A stretch of DNA of 64,000 nt from the NCBI GenBank assembly GCA_028583415.1, contig CM053269.1, forward strand, positions 74,894,130-74,958,129, in the 5' to 3' direction. A program made the position numbers and the translations under genes. Below are positions 13,246-25,425 of this stretch, piece after piece. The first letter of the stretch is position 1. Every line of letters starts with the position of its first letter. The notes beneath the pieces were generated by a model, which was given only the letters and a program-made list of their open reading frames with translations, had not been told where the DNA came from and ran no database searches. This stretch comes from Protea cynaroides (taxonomy: Eukaryota > Streptophyta > Magnoliopsida > Proteales > Proteaceae).

Positions 13246-15281
13246 CTCTATCACAAAGTTTTTGCTTGGGAATACTAATGCAGTTTCTCCTACGTTTTGC
13301 GTTTTCAGATTGTAGCTGTTTTTAGTACTCTGAACTTCTGCGGCAGTAGGTATTTTTCTGTTACTCTTCGTCTTCATCCACATGCTTTTCTTTTCTTTCT
13401 TGTATATAGCTTTTGGTTGAAAGCAAGGAGAGTTGGGGAATGTAGTAAGCAGATGTTTTTTGTGGGCTGTAAATTTGCCGTGTTTTTGTGAAAAGGTTCT
13501 CAATTTTGGCCCTTGGGACATCTGATTGCATGCACATCATAAACAGCTTCTCTTGCAAGAGGTAATAGGATTCATGTGTTTTTGTATCTATTTGTATACT
13601 TAATTATTCACCCTGGAATCCCAATATGAATCTACTGTATCGGTGCTATACATATTGTGATTGGCTATGTCTGTACAGTACAAAACTTGTACATACAAAT
13701 ATTTATAAATGGAATTATATTGATCTGATATGCTGATCATGACCGATACACTTGGTAAACTGTTTCCTGTCCGGCTGCGTGGATCTTGTGCCAGCATAGG
13801 GTCCAATGGATGGGCAGGCACAGCTGTGTCCCTTGCGCCAGCACGGAATTAGCCCATTAAACAATGTAGTGTACAAATGGAAGCCCATAAGCAGGCCATA
13901 TTTCATTCTACCAAGAAAAAAAAAAACACATATTTCAGTCTGCCTAAGTTTAAAAAATAAAAAGGAAAAAAAAAATCAGTAAGTGAACCCTCATAAATGT
14001 ATTCTCCCTTCATTTTTTACTCTGTTCTTTATTTAGGAACCTATGATATTCTGCTATTGTTCCGGTCGAGTGAGTAATGCCACTTCCAATCATATGTAAT
14101 TGTCTTTCCATGCAAACCAAATTCTCATGTAGTTTAAAACCCCCCAAAAAAAAAATGAAAAAAGGATACAAATTAGCAAAATAATTTTAAATTTATCACA
14201 TTACAAGAGATAGCCATTAAACCTTTATTAGGCAATATTATTTTTAATTAATTAAAAATTAAAAGAGTTGTCCGGGGCCAAATGACATTTTATCTATTTT
14301 TCAAAAAAAAAAAAAAAAAAAAAAAAACTCACCAAATTGGATGATGTCCATCACTAAAAATGTACATCTGCCATATAGGAATAACATATTAAGATTCACC
14401 CCCAAATACAGCAAAACAAGTAGAGAAAAAAAGTTGTGTCGGATTTAAGTGTTCTCCCAACTTGTATTCACGTGGCTAAAATCTTCTGGGAGTTTTCCAC
14501 TCAATTGGCTACGTACATGTGTTGTTCTCTTAAAAAACAGTAAGGTTCCCTTAATTTTAGGTGATTTGGATGTAAATCGAGGGAGAAATTAAGCAAAAAA
14601 ATCTTCTGAGTGACTGCCACCAGTAGGTAGTGAGGATCTTCGTCATAGTGCATCAGCACATGTTCTAGTACACTTTGAATGGCCATGATCCTCACTCCTG
14701 CTGGCAGTCACTACAGAGGATCCCAGTTCGAGAAATCAAAATTGAAATTTCATGGGTAGAAGATTTTTGGAGGCTTTATATTCGGTTTGGGTGGATCACA
14801 TTGGTTGATCCAGACAAGGTGATGGATCAGAATCATGGATGGTCGATTCTAACTCGAATCAACTGATCCAATCACGATTCATTGAATCATGGAACAGAGA
14901 TTGATCTTGTATTGATGTGCCATTATTCTAAGGGTAAAGGGTAATATGCACACTGATAGAAGTCATCGATGAAATCATTGTTTTAGCAATCAGTATTGGA
15001 TCAGATTGATCAATTCGTATCGGTTTTGGCGGTGGCCAATCCAGATGCAATACTCAATATGCATCCATTTTTTTAAGATTTTTTTTATTAAGTATCGATC
15101 ATGTGTCACTCAATCATTGATTTCGTATTTTATCTAGATTGATTTTGGCCATCGCGGATAATGTATCCAATTCCTTGGACTAAAACCATGAAATTACCAC
15201 ATAAGTGTAGAAGTTATTTTTTTGACCCAATTAAAGTGGGGGCTTTTTTTTTAAGTATAACAATTAAAGAGGTAATCATAA
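13246..15281. other. 3' flank of gene 1 and intergenic spacer
   Basis: The first few hundred bases are probably the 3'UTR of gene 1; the polyadenylation site was not identified. The rest is AT-rich with A-runs (14306-14327) and a foldback at about 14601-14722. No protein-coding signal was seen. Confidence 0.5.
14601..14722. repeat. Short foldback element
   Basis: Left arm GAGTGACTGCCACCAG then GTGAGGATC; right arm GATCCTCACTCCTGCTGG then CAGTCACT. These are inverted with a few mismatches around a loop of about 50 bases. Target duplications are not clear. Confidence 0.6.
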
Positions 15282-18200
15282 GGCTATGTTTGGTTGCAAG
15301 GGAAATAGGAAAGAGAAGTGAAGGGAAATTATTTTCTTTTTTTGAGTCGTTTGGTTGCATGAGAAGTGAAGTGAAATTAATCTTGCACCGATTGTTTGGT
15401 TGGATGTAAAATTTCGAACATTTATAATATAACATATATTTTACTAAAATCTGATTTTGTTCTAGTTGATTTACTAAAAATTATATATCTAATGAATTGG
15501 TTCACCATTAAAAGAACCTTGCCTATCACTGTCCAATGGCTCCACTTTTGATACATATGACTCCATTGAAGGCTTATGTTCCTTGAAGAGTCTGAAAGTT
15601 CTTAAATGATTATTATTATTAACGTTTAAAAATAGCCAAGATATTGAAACAAAGATGTCTGCCATGATTGAGAACGTGAGTTGCAAGATATCAGAATTAC
15701 AAAGTTATAATAACCAAGGAGTGCTTAAGGGCATTTTGTCAAACATGACATTGACACAAAGACAAGGCCTGCTGGACCAAGGTATCAACACTATAGTTGA
15801 TGGTGATTGGGATATAGGGATCCACATCCTCTCCTCCAAGAGAATCTGGAGGAGAGGTGGTGCCCCATACAGAAGGACGACACCTGGGGGTCGGATTAAT
15901 CCGACCCCTCCATCCGAGCCGACACCCACTGTAGGCTCAACTTGTCGGCTCGGAGTTGACTTGGATGGAGGGGTCGGATTAATCCGACCCCCAGGTGTCG
16001 TCCATCTGTATGGGGCGCCACCTCTCCTCCAGATTCTCTTGGAGGAGAGGATTTGAATCCGGGATATAGGCTATGTGGAAAGAAAGAGGCAGCCAAATGC
16101 TTGTCATTTGCTTATTGATAAAGTTTACCCAGATTAAGCTATTGTGACACCCAAAGGACCCTAGTTTTTCCAAAACCTTGTGAAGTGTTTAACTTTAGCC
16201 GTCTATATTACCATTTTTGGTGACCTTCCACTTCACCCCATTTCCTATCCTTTTCCCTTTTCTTAGTCCAACAATAATCATAATCATGCATGTTAGATTT
16301 GAAGATGGTTACTCTGAATGCGTCTTTGCAACAACCTTCTCTTCCCTTCCTCCCATCATCCAAGCATTAATGATAGATGAGTCCCCCTTAATAATTCAAT
16401 GTGTTGACATATAATCTATGTAGATATTTGAAGGAGCAGGATATAGTAATTCAACTATTACACTATACACAAATTCAAGATAACCTTTCAAAACAATTGA
16501 AGGAACTGAAACTGAATAAGAAAGACAAGATTCTCACAACAGATCAATAGAACCAACACATTTAAACTCAAGCACCAAGTTCATTATCCTCCATTAATAA
16601 AAAGACCTCAAAATTTGGTACTACCACCAATGCATCATAAAAGACCATGATGCCATCCAAATGAAAATTTGATGCTTTCTAAGACAACTCTTCTCAGGAC
16701 ATACTTTGTTGAACCAACAACCATATCTCAACAACAGTTCAATATGAATATTATATCAAACAAGCAGTGACTAGATTCTGTAAAGAACATGCTCATCAAT
16801 TAGAAGACAAGAAAATAGTAAAAGTAATTGAAATCATAATTTTGGAGAAGACATATACCTATAACAAAAGTTAAAGGTGGTGATCGATGAACTCGATCAA
16901 GAAACCTGAAGATCCATCTCTTCCATTCCTCTACATTCCTAACTATAAATGTCTTTGCTTGAAGTTCATTAACGATGAAAAAATCATAAATATTGTCAAT
17001 TATATCTTCATTAAACTTGTCCACTTCTTTTATAGCTTCCAATAATTTTTTTTAGAAAACTGAGTTCTTACCTTGGATTGTAGTAGCCAAATAAACTATA
17101 CTTTAGTGGGTAGTCAAGACAAACCATAGGTAGTGATAAAAATTTTCAATAGGTTTCCCTTTCAAGTCAATGACTAATCTCTCCAACATTCCAAAATTCT
17201 AAAGACAAGTCAGATAAAGAGATACTCATACAATAAAAAAAAAATTAAAAACAAAACGCAAGGATAAATTCCAAGTAGATTTAAAATTTCTCAAATAGTT
17301 TCCATAACATGAAAGGGAAATTTTCATTGAGATACATCATAGAAATGAAACATATAAGTCAAGAACTTCACTAAAGATCAAAACTGAAGATTCAATGTAT
17401 TATGCAAACAACTCTAATACTCAAATGCAATTGCTTTAACGAAGATTCCGTCGTATCAGCTGATAATTAGCCCACACTTGCCTTGTAATTGCATTCTTAA
17501 TTCTAGCTCCAAAACCTATTCCAAAAGAACCTAATCCGTTTAATATTATTGTATTAGTTGAAGAGAACGAACAATTTTTTGGAAAGACAAAAATCAAAGG
17601 CGATAGAAAGAAAAAAAATCCAGAAAATTATCTCTTGTCACCCATTGCCCACTAGCATGTCGTATTTTGAGCTAAAAGTGAGCCCAAAACAGAATGTCTT
17701 GTTCGGATGTTAGTCAATGGAGATTCCTTGTTGAGAACAGTTTCAGTTTCCCATTGAAAGGATTTGAATGGGTAAGTAGTATTTGCTGCACTTGGAGTGA
17801 TATCTTCAAGGTTGTCTGGTTTTCTTCTCTTTTATCACCTATTTTTTCTTATATTTTGATTTTCGGTCATGTGGAACCAAAATCAAAATTGAATTCTAAT
17901 TATTTTATTCTTGCTTAATATGATATGATGCAATTCTAGGAATTCCATCTTACCTTTGTCCTTTCTATTGATTGATTGCAAAAAATGGGCATTGTGAGTA
18001 TCAGTAGGGTCCTTTTGCTGGTGACACTGTTGGGTCTTGCGAGCTATGGAGTGGTGAAAATAAGTGGAAACAATCAGTAGCCTCTAGCAAGAATTGCCTT
18101 TAAAAAATCTGCTTATGTGGTAGTCTCACCAAGTCTCCTTGGATTGGGGGGTAATCTTTTTACTTGCTGCTCTTTGTTTATAGCCTCTTTCTTCTATTCA

Positions 18201-19142
18201 ACTTCTATCCTTTCAAGTGCCTTGCCAATATTGTAAATTATCTTCAATTCTTATATTTCCAAAGCACAGACCCAGATTCAAGTAAACAAATGATAGCCAC
18301 CCAGAATTAAAGGAATTCAACTTTGAACCCAATTTCATGTATTTTGAAACCATAATACAGACAACATGAAATTAATGTCTTAACCCCAGAGGGTGGATCC
18401 CATATTTATGAAATCGCCATTCACAATAGGCTAGGCTAGGATGGTTGACTGCTTTCAGATGTTTTGAATAAAGAATCGATGATTCAAACAGAAGTATGAA
18501 GCATAATCAAAAACAGGACTATGAAGCAAAACATTTGAAAGGAGAGAACCAACTTATGCCAGCCTTAACTACATGAAATCAATAGATACAGAAGAACCTC
18601 TTTTCCTTCCAAAAATGCAGAACCTTGAAGAAGAACAAGAAGAAGATGAATGAGGGTTATGGATAGAGGATACTGAAAGAATAACATAAAACTCAATCTA
18701 ATGGCGCCATATATATATATCAGATTTAGAAATTTCAAGAAAGATAAAATAACCTCTAATCAAGAAAGCTAAATAGACATCAATCATTTCCTGAAAGGCC
18801 ATGAAGCTTGAAAACATCACCAACCCTTGATGTCATCAGATGACATCCCTTATATGAGAACATCCAACTATGAGTAGCCTCCTGTGCCATGACTGAAGCC
18901 CTAATAACCCTATCTCAGTCACAAAATTATCGTTGTTCACTATATCCATGGTCACACAAATTGATCAGTTAGTTCACCTCAACCACCACCGTTGAACACA
19001 ATCCAACTTCCCAACAATAGTCAACGAAAGAGAGAACCACAAAGAACACTAAGTTGGAGGAATCAATATTATAGTGGAGATCGAAAGGCCTTAGTTATGG
19101 TTTGCTCAAAGATCTGATGGCACTTCATAGTTCAAACAAGTA

Positions 19143-19177
<35 letters not shown>

Positions 19178-19602
19178 TGTGAGCTTCGTCCTTTAATTTT
19201 GAAAATCAAGAAATTAAGTTTGTGAGGTTTTGAATCTGACTCGCAGTAGAGGGTTATGAAAATCTTTGGTTGCTGAGGTAGATTTTGAGGTGGTAATTTA
19301 GAAGAAAGAGATGTTTTACCTTCTCAGAGGTTGTAGTGCTGATTTGATAGAGAAGAGATTGTAGAGCGGATTTGGTCTGGCGAAAGGTAAACGATAGACT
19401 TGATAATCGTTGAGAGTTGGGTTTTGATTTTACTTGAGTTTTTGGTCAGAATATAAAATGGGAAAATTAACGTCCCCTGTTAAATTTATTTTACCATGTA
19501 AAATGTTTTTTATGGCAACCAAACGAAAAAAAATTTTCTCATGTGAAATAAATTTCACTTCTCTTAAAAATATTTGCATTCCCCTGACAATCAAACAAAA
19601 CC
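15282..19602. mobile_element. 4.3 kb inverted-repeat DNA transposon (Harbinger-like TIR)
   Basis: The left end begins GGCTATGTTTGGTTGCAAGG and the right end, read inverted, begins GGTTTTGTTTGATTG. Both continue into AAGAGAAGTGAA, ATTTTCTTTT-like and CGTTTGGTTGC segments, so inverted similarity extends about 100 bp. Flanks are TAA and AAA, compatible with a decayed 3-bp TAA duplication. No transposase is recognisable. The interior has exon-like pieces: a short frame at 17694-17771 ending at a GTAAGT donor, and a minus-strand frame of 80 codons at 16800-17042. It hosts the Mutator-like MITE at 15818-16060. Apart from these pieces I see no coding content between 16061 and 19602; a GA-rich microsatellite lies near 19143-19176. 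Confidence 0.55.
15818..16060. mobile_element. Mutator-like foldback MITE, copy 1
   Basis: A 243-bp snapback flanked by a perfect 9-bp duplication GGGATATAG (15809-15817 and 16061-16069). The arms begin GGATCCACATCCTCTCC on the left and, inverted, GGATTCAAATCCTCTCC on the right. They stay about 95% identical for roughly 100 bp, including the palindromic core GTCGGATTAATCCGAC. The 9-bp duplication and long arms are typical of Mutator-like non-autonomous elements. Confidence 0.88.
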
Positions 19603-20969
19603 AAAAGAATAAAAATAAGTTGTGATGAACTCAAAGCTGACATTCACAATTCTTTGGACAAAAGTCCCAACCATGCTTATTGAAGTTTAGTGTTTCATAA
19701 CTTAACCATGGCTTTTAGTATTCAAGTAATCTTGTGGTAATTTTGTGAAGAGAGAGGTTCCCTACAAAACTATTAGGGGTGGAATCTCTCACAATACACA
19801 TATAAGTACTCACAATACGTATATAAGTATATAAGAATTAGTATCTTCAATGGAGAATCAACAAGGTCAAGGGAGGAGAGAGAAACTATCAAGAGGAGAG
19901 TGTGAGTTATGTGAGAAGTTGTGAGAAAGAATCACCACGATGGTGTTATGAGGAACTTTATCATAAAACTTCAGATAAAACATTGAACCATCTTCTTTAG
20001 CATCTTGGGCTGAAATTTTACTTGTGAGATGAAATTTTACTTGTGAGATGCATGTGGGTCCTTCTTGTTGGATAATATCCTAGTGAACTTAATTAATTAC
20101 TGGACCTATTGAGTAGTGGAAGTCCATGTTACTAAGTTAACCAGTCCGATCTGGTTCGTCACAAGATCAAGAGATAGACAACCTTATTCAGTATGGGATT
20201 GATTCTAGTTTGTGGTAGTATTATAAATATTATATGTCATGAGTCACTGCAGCCTTAATTGTTTTTTCTCTCTCTACACCCATAATTATTAAGAAGTAAG
20301 TAGAATTCTTTTGTGGGCTGTGGAAGACTGTGAACAAAGTTTCTAGTTAAATGGTAAAAATCATTCTCCAACACACATGTATGTTTTTATGTTGTGAGTT
20401 CCATTATATCTTTATTGTATTTCAAACCTCTGTATAAATTATTAGATTTGAGATAAAAACCCTATGAATTTAAAAAGTGTAACATTTCTATTGTATGAAC
20501 CCATCCAATCTTGCTGCAAGACAGGCAGTGAAATGCAAGTGAAGGGTCCAGCTGAATGTCACGTGGCAAAATAAGTTGGAACCTAAGTTGGAACCTAACA
20601 GGCCTAAGGGTTTTCCGTTTAGGACCAGAATCGTCTGTAGCACTACTATACGGCAGTGCTGATCCTGACAGTTGAGAGTGCATCAAGACATGTGACCAAT
20701 GCATTCTCAACGGTCAAGATCAGCACTGCTACGTGGTAATACTGCAGACGATCTTTTTCCATTTCTTATGAGGTTACCAGATGGTTTTACCAACTAATTC
20801 GACCCAAATTCAAATACAAGACCAGATATCTACCAAAAAAAAAAAAAAAAAAAACACAAGACCTGATAATGTTAATATACCAATTGGTTTTGGCTGAAAA
20901 TTCCAAAACGTATTTGACTTCCTAGCAAAAAAGTGCCCTGGAAAACTAATCCATGTATCAACGTACCAT

Positions 20970-21001
<32 letters not shown>

Positions 21002-21215
21002 ACTGCAAGTCTGAGCACAAAAAACACAGAATGGCAACTGGGTATCCTTGAAAGGGAAATTCTCTGACAACCATTTTGTATTGTAGCTCTGTGGATTCAC
21101 GCGTCCTTCCATATAATTGCCATTTTGATGATAACAGCTCACAACTCACAAGTTGTTGGTGAAGTAGAGTAAAGCGTGAAGCAAATGAGTCTGTTTTGTG
21201 GTGTGGTTGCAGCTT
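19603..21215. other. Intergenic spacer upstream of gene 2
   Basis: AT-rich, no gene-like frame. Contains a 135-bp foldback (20621-20755), an A-run near 20835-20855 and a GA microsatellite at 20970-21000. Confidence 0.5.
20621..20755. repeat. 135-bp foldback MITE with near 9-bp flanking repeat
   Basis: Inverted arms share TCGTCTG, CAGTGCTGATC and GTTGAGA(G/A)TGCAT. Flanks TTTCCGTTT (20612-20620) and TTTCCATTT (20756-20764) differ at one base, compatible with a Mutator-like 9-bp target duplication. Confidence 0.6.
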
Positions 21216-21227
21216 TATATATATATA
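21216..21227 (+). promoter_or_regulatory. Candidate TATA box of gene 2
   Basis: TATATATATATAG followed about 30 bp later by a purine-rich leader, (GGAAA)n at about 21270-21308, and a good splice donor AAG/GTATGT at 21379/21380. This pattern fits a plant promoter and non-coding first exon (about 21250-21379). Confidence 0.45.
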
Positions 21228-21733
21228 GATTGGACCTTGGTCTACACTCCATACTCCAGAATCCCTGTGGAAAGGAAGGAAGGAAAGGAAAGGAAAGGAA
21301 AGGAAAGGGAAGACCACACCAGAGAAAATCAAAGAAAAGAGTTGCAACTGCCGCTTTAGCTTGGGACTCCATTTTTAAGGTATGTATTTATGTATCTCTC
21401 TCACATTTCCACTCCATGATTCTCATCTTCAGCTGAACACAAGGGTTTTCAACATCATATATGTATCTTCTATATATCCTTCTTCCTATCGTATGGTGTA
21501 TGATGATTTGGTCTTCTATCTCCATCTTGTTCACTGGCCTTTAGAAGGGTATCAGACCCTCTGCAGAAGCTAGCTGTTGGATTGAAATCCAGAATTGTGG
21601 TTCTAGGAGAGTATTCATCACTCCTTCCAGAATTGTGGTCGATCTTTTTTTATTGGATATCTCTGAACAGACTTGTCCAGTTGGCCGTGACCCCTGAGTT
21701 GAGTCCACTATTCTAATCCTCTATCTTTACTAT

Positions 21734-22639
21734 GGCTATGTTTGGATATCGAGAAAATAAATGGAAAAAAAAAATTCTAATTATTTGATAGGATAGATTA
21801 AAGAAAGAAGAAAAAAAATCACATGCAATGAAATGGAGAGAGGAGAAAGAAGCAGAAATGATCTCTCTAACCCTAGGCCATCTGCTCCTCTTCTCAAACT
21901 CCATAAATTTGAAAAGATGGTAAGTACATTGTATTTGGTTGAAGGAGGATGGGGATGCTTGGGAACTACTAGTCCTCCACCCAAATACTATGATCTAAAT
22001 TTTGCCTCCATTTTTTCGGAAAATTAAGTCATGGATGATTTGTTTTCTGTATACATGTATCTACCGGGACAACATGGATTGGTTGAATTCATCTAGGCTC
22101 TTTTTAGTATAGTTTATATTTATATTTATGAGGTATTTATGACAAATTATTATAGAAAAATTATGAATTATAAATAAATAATTGTTTGATACCACTAGAC
22201 GTAATAATAGATTATCACAATAATAATAAACACCTTCTAAGTTATTTGTAGATTTTAAATTATATTAATTTATTTTATATATAAATAAGTTTCAAAAATC
22301 ATACCAAACAACTACATATGTCATAATGTATTATATAATTAATTCTATAATACATATCAAATAGAATTGTGACAATCATGTCTCCCTCATTTCAAATGTC
22401 CTAATTACCATAACCATGGGGTTTAAGAAGATGAGTTGATGGCGTAGGGTTCAAGCGACACCATTCTGTTTTTTTCTCTCTCGGATTCATCGCCTATGAG
22501 TCGTTCTTTTTTTTTTTTTTTTTTTCTTTCTTATCTTCTCTTTTCTCTCTCACTAAACAAAAATAATTTCTTTTCTTTTAAATTATTTTTTACATTCCTT
22601 TTGCTTTTTTATTCTTTTCTAGACATCCAAACACAAGCT
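21734..22639. mobile_element. Possible Harbinger-like inverted-repeat element
   Basis: The left end GGCTATGTTTGGATATCGAG pairs with an inverted right end AGCTTGTGTTTGGATGTC. The same terminal motif recurs at 23673-23685 (CCAAACATAGCC) followed by TTA, so the true right end could be there. Inside is an open frame 21833-21918 ending in a GTAAGT donor. Confidence 0.4.
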
Positions 22640-22834
22640 AAATGTTAGACATATGGGTTGTATTCAAATCATCACATGGACCATGGACTATGTATGGCCC
22701 ATGACTTGGCAAAACTGGGCCCACGAGCACATAAATCCTAGATAGAATCATATATGCTCTCTGACGTAACTAAAATTGGGCCCACCACATTGTGCTTGTA
22801 TTGAGTGGTACGACTAACCAAATAAATGGATGAG

Positions 22835-22954
22835 GGATTCAAATCCTCTCTTGTGGCACGGGGGTGGGAATTAATCGACTCGCTTATCAATACATTGAGA
22901 GGTGGGCTGACTAAAATCCCATCCTTGACAAGCGGCAGGAGACGATTTGATTGC
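22835..22954. mobile_element. Mutator-like foldback MITE, copy 3 (decayed)
   Basis: Begins GGATTCAAATCCTCTC and ends GAGACGATTTGATTGC, matching the termini of the two intact copies. Flanked by ATGGATGAG (22826-22834) and ATGGATGGG (22955-22963), an 8 of 9 match. The inner arms are largely lost. Confidence 0.65.
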
Positions 22955-23439
22955 ATGGATGGGGTCTTTTCCTGCATTAAGGAGATGTCCTTTGATCCTG
23001 AGACCATATCTGACAGTGATTTTCTCTCCTCTGTGAGGCTGTGACCCTCAGTGATTTCCCTGCTCTCAGTACAAAGATTGTTCAGTCCTTCATGTATTCA
23101 TGTGAACAATAGTTCTAGGCTGTACAAGACCTCTAAGGTTCACCACGAAAAGAAAATTCCGTGATCTTTTAGCTGCATTCCATTTCTTTTAGCTGCATTC
23201 CATTTTTGGACCTAGTTCAGTGGGGCCCTCGAAGGCAAGCCACGTGGCAGTTTAAGGTGATTTGTTTTGGTGGGGTCCTTTCATCTTCTTGTTTGATTTG
23301 CTTCTGGGTCCATTTCTTCATTTGTTCAGAAAGCATATAAAACAAGAATAACGATGAGGGAAACACAATGATCAACAAAGGGGGAAAACGCTATCTAAAC
23401 GCAATTTTCTTTTCTTTTCTTCTCGTGACATCCAAACAT

Positions 23440-23672
23440 GGATCCAAATCGTCTCATCCCTGAAATTCGTGAGGCGTGGCGGCGATCCCACTGGATGGTC
23501 GCCACGTGGGAGTCGGATGAATCCGACCCCTCCGTTCGAGACGACAAGCTAAGCCGACAAGAGAGTGTCGGCTCGAACGGAGGGGTCGGATTTATCCGAT
23601 CCCCACGTGGGGATCATCTAGTGGGGTCGCCGCCACGTCTCCCAAATCTCAGGGATGAGACGATTTGAATCC
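23440..23672. mobile_element. Mutator-like foldback MITE, copy 2
   Basis: A 233-bp snapback with a perfect 9-bp duplication TCCAAACAT (23431-23439 and 23673-23681). Ends are GGATCCAAATCGTCTCATCC and its inverse. The core has GTCGGAT(g/t)(a/t)ATCCGA plus CCCCTCCGTTCGAG, related to copy 1. It inserted into the CCAAACATAGCC terminus of another element, so it is the younger insertion. Confidence 0.88.
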
Positions 23673-24393
23673 TCCAAACATAGCCTTAGTGTTGTTTAAA
23701 TGTATGAAGAAAAGGGAAAATGCTATCAAATGCAAATTTTTTTATGAAACTATTCAAATGCCTTTTTTTTTTTTTTGCTATGTCTTGTTTGATTACTAGA
23801 AAAAGGACATTAGTTGCAGCGGGTGAGGACATGCAATCCCAAGCATTTCATGTCCATTAATGGAACAGATATCACCCCACCATGGTTTTAGGCATTTGTA
23901 TTGTATCCACCAATTTTGTATTATCTAGCTGATACAATATCATTTTGGTGAATTGATATGGTGATCGATACCAAACCGATACAAGTTAATATTGATTGAT
24001 ACTAACCTATATCCATATCTAATACCGATACCCATTTTGATAACGTAAGCTATAAGAAATATATATTTTATTATTAACATCCCTCACCCTAAGCCTCCCA
24101 CAATCCTTCGATCCCAAAACGTGGTGACAACCAGCTGAGGCCTTTACGGCTGCACTAACCAGCATCATCTCTTCACAACAAATCTTGACCCCTCGAGGTT
24201 GAACCTCCTTGAATGTAAGCACAGGGATTGTGAAACATCAAATTGGAGTGCTTTTTTCCCAGTTATTCAGATGCATTGCCTCATTCGGTTGGTGTTTAGG
24301 TCTTTGCTCCTTTATTACCGATATCATAAGTTTACTATGGGCTCAGACGTGTGCCTACTTCACCACAGTTACCATGATCATAGTAGTCCCCAC

Positions 24394-24747
24394 GGCTTTG
24401 TTTGGTTGCAAGGGGAATTGGGAAGAGAAGTGAAATTTTTTAACTTTAAATGGAAACTTTTTAAATATAAACTTTTATTGTTGTAACACAACATGATTGT
24501 ATAAATTACCTAACCTTCTTAACATATTTAATAATGATAATAATAAGATGTAAAATCTATGTTCATTTTCAAATGAGAAAGATTTGGATGCAAAGTGAAG
24601 AGTAAATTATAACTAAATGTGGAATTATTTGGACTTAGTTACATAGTAATGTGATAGCATGTACTGTAATCATTACAAAAGTTTCTATTTAAAGTTTAAA
24701 AATTTCACTTCCCTTCTCTTCAATTCCCCTTGCAATCAAGCAAAACC
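24394..24747. mobile_element. 354-bp MITE with Harbinger-like ends
   Basis: The left end GGCTTTGTTTGGTTGCAAGG and inverted right end GGTTTTGCTTGATTGCAAGG continue into GGAATTG and GAGAAG...GTGAAATTT on both sides. It is flanked by CAC on each side (24391-24393 and 24748-24750). Termini match the 4.3 kb element at 15282-19602, which suggests a deletion derivative of the same family. Confidence 0.75.
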
Positions 24748-25206
24748 CACTGGAATCAAAATCTGAGGCTAGCAAATGGAATCATGAGCTAGTTCCTGCT
24801 TGTGAAGTATGGAAGGAGATCAAATTCGAATTATGAAATCACTCAAGCTACCTCTTTTGATCTCATAGAAGTTTGAAGTCAATTAAACTAGGTCCAAATA
24901 TGCCTTTACACCCAGGAAGATGAGACGATTTGGACTCCTTGGTTAGACTATGGAGCTAACCAACAATTCAATTAAAAGCAAATTTTTTACCTTTATTTAT
25001 TTGGCTAGATCATAATTATTGAATTCAAAGGTTAATATTATGCCACACAAACAAGGTAAGTAATTAATAGTGTTCAATCTTTAGTTGCTAGATCATGTTT
25101 TTTATTGAGTAATTTGTGTTGTACCTTAACCTGTTCATATTCATCATTATTGAATTGATTGATATCTAGTACAATAACATCTCTGTTTGGAAAATCAGCC
25201 AGAAAA

Positions 25207-25425
25207 ATGTCCGAGTTGAAAACACTACAGCAAATGTACGAGGAGAAATCATCAAAGGTTCAAGAACTAAAGACCGAAATTGAGTTAGTGAAGAATCGTT
25301 TGCAGAACAAAATGGGCGATCCAGACGAATGTAGGGAGACTTTCAAAGCATTAGGCGAAAAATATGAGAGACTGAGGAATGAATACAATGCATCACTGAC
25401 TGAAAAGGGGGAACCAGGAAAATAG
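25207..25425 (+). CDS. Small coiled-coil protein, 72 residues
   Basis: The frame from the ATG at 25207 (MSELKTLQQMYEEKSSKVQE) to the stop at 25423-25425 encodes a highly charged helical protein with regular hydrophobic spacing, consistent with a coiled coil throughout. It has no signal peptide or membrane segment. The frame stays open a little upstream, to an acceptor-like ATATCTAG at 25169, so the protein could be longer if an upstream coding exon exists. With the non-coding exon at about 21250-21379, the ATG at 25207 would be the first start codon. I do not recognise the family. It could instead be the last exon of a larger gene or a retained gene fragment. The codon pattern and clean frame amid repeat-rich DNA are the main support. 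Confidence 0.55.
   Translation: MSELKTLQQMYEEKSSKVQELKTEIELVKNRLQNKMGDPDECRETFKALGEKYERLRNEYNASLTEKGEPGK

Larger units (their letters stand above)
21380..25169 (+). other. Probable leader intron of gene 2, filled with DNA transposons
   Basis: Between a candidate donor at 21380 and an acceptor (ATATCTAG) ending at 25169. It contains a possible Harbinger-like element (21734-22639), two more members of the 9-bp-TSD foldback family (22835-22954 and 23440-23672) and a MITE at 24394-24747. A fragment resembling the end of a foldback member (GATGAGACGATTTGGACTCC) lies near 24919. The splice link is inferred, not proven. Confidence 0.4.

Noticed and set aside
15655..16056. Open frame of 133 codons with a mirrored frame on the opposite strand
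   Set aside because: Lies across the inverted arms of the Mutator-like MITE; the two frames are the same sequence read from both arms.
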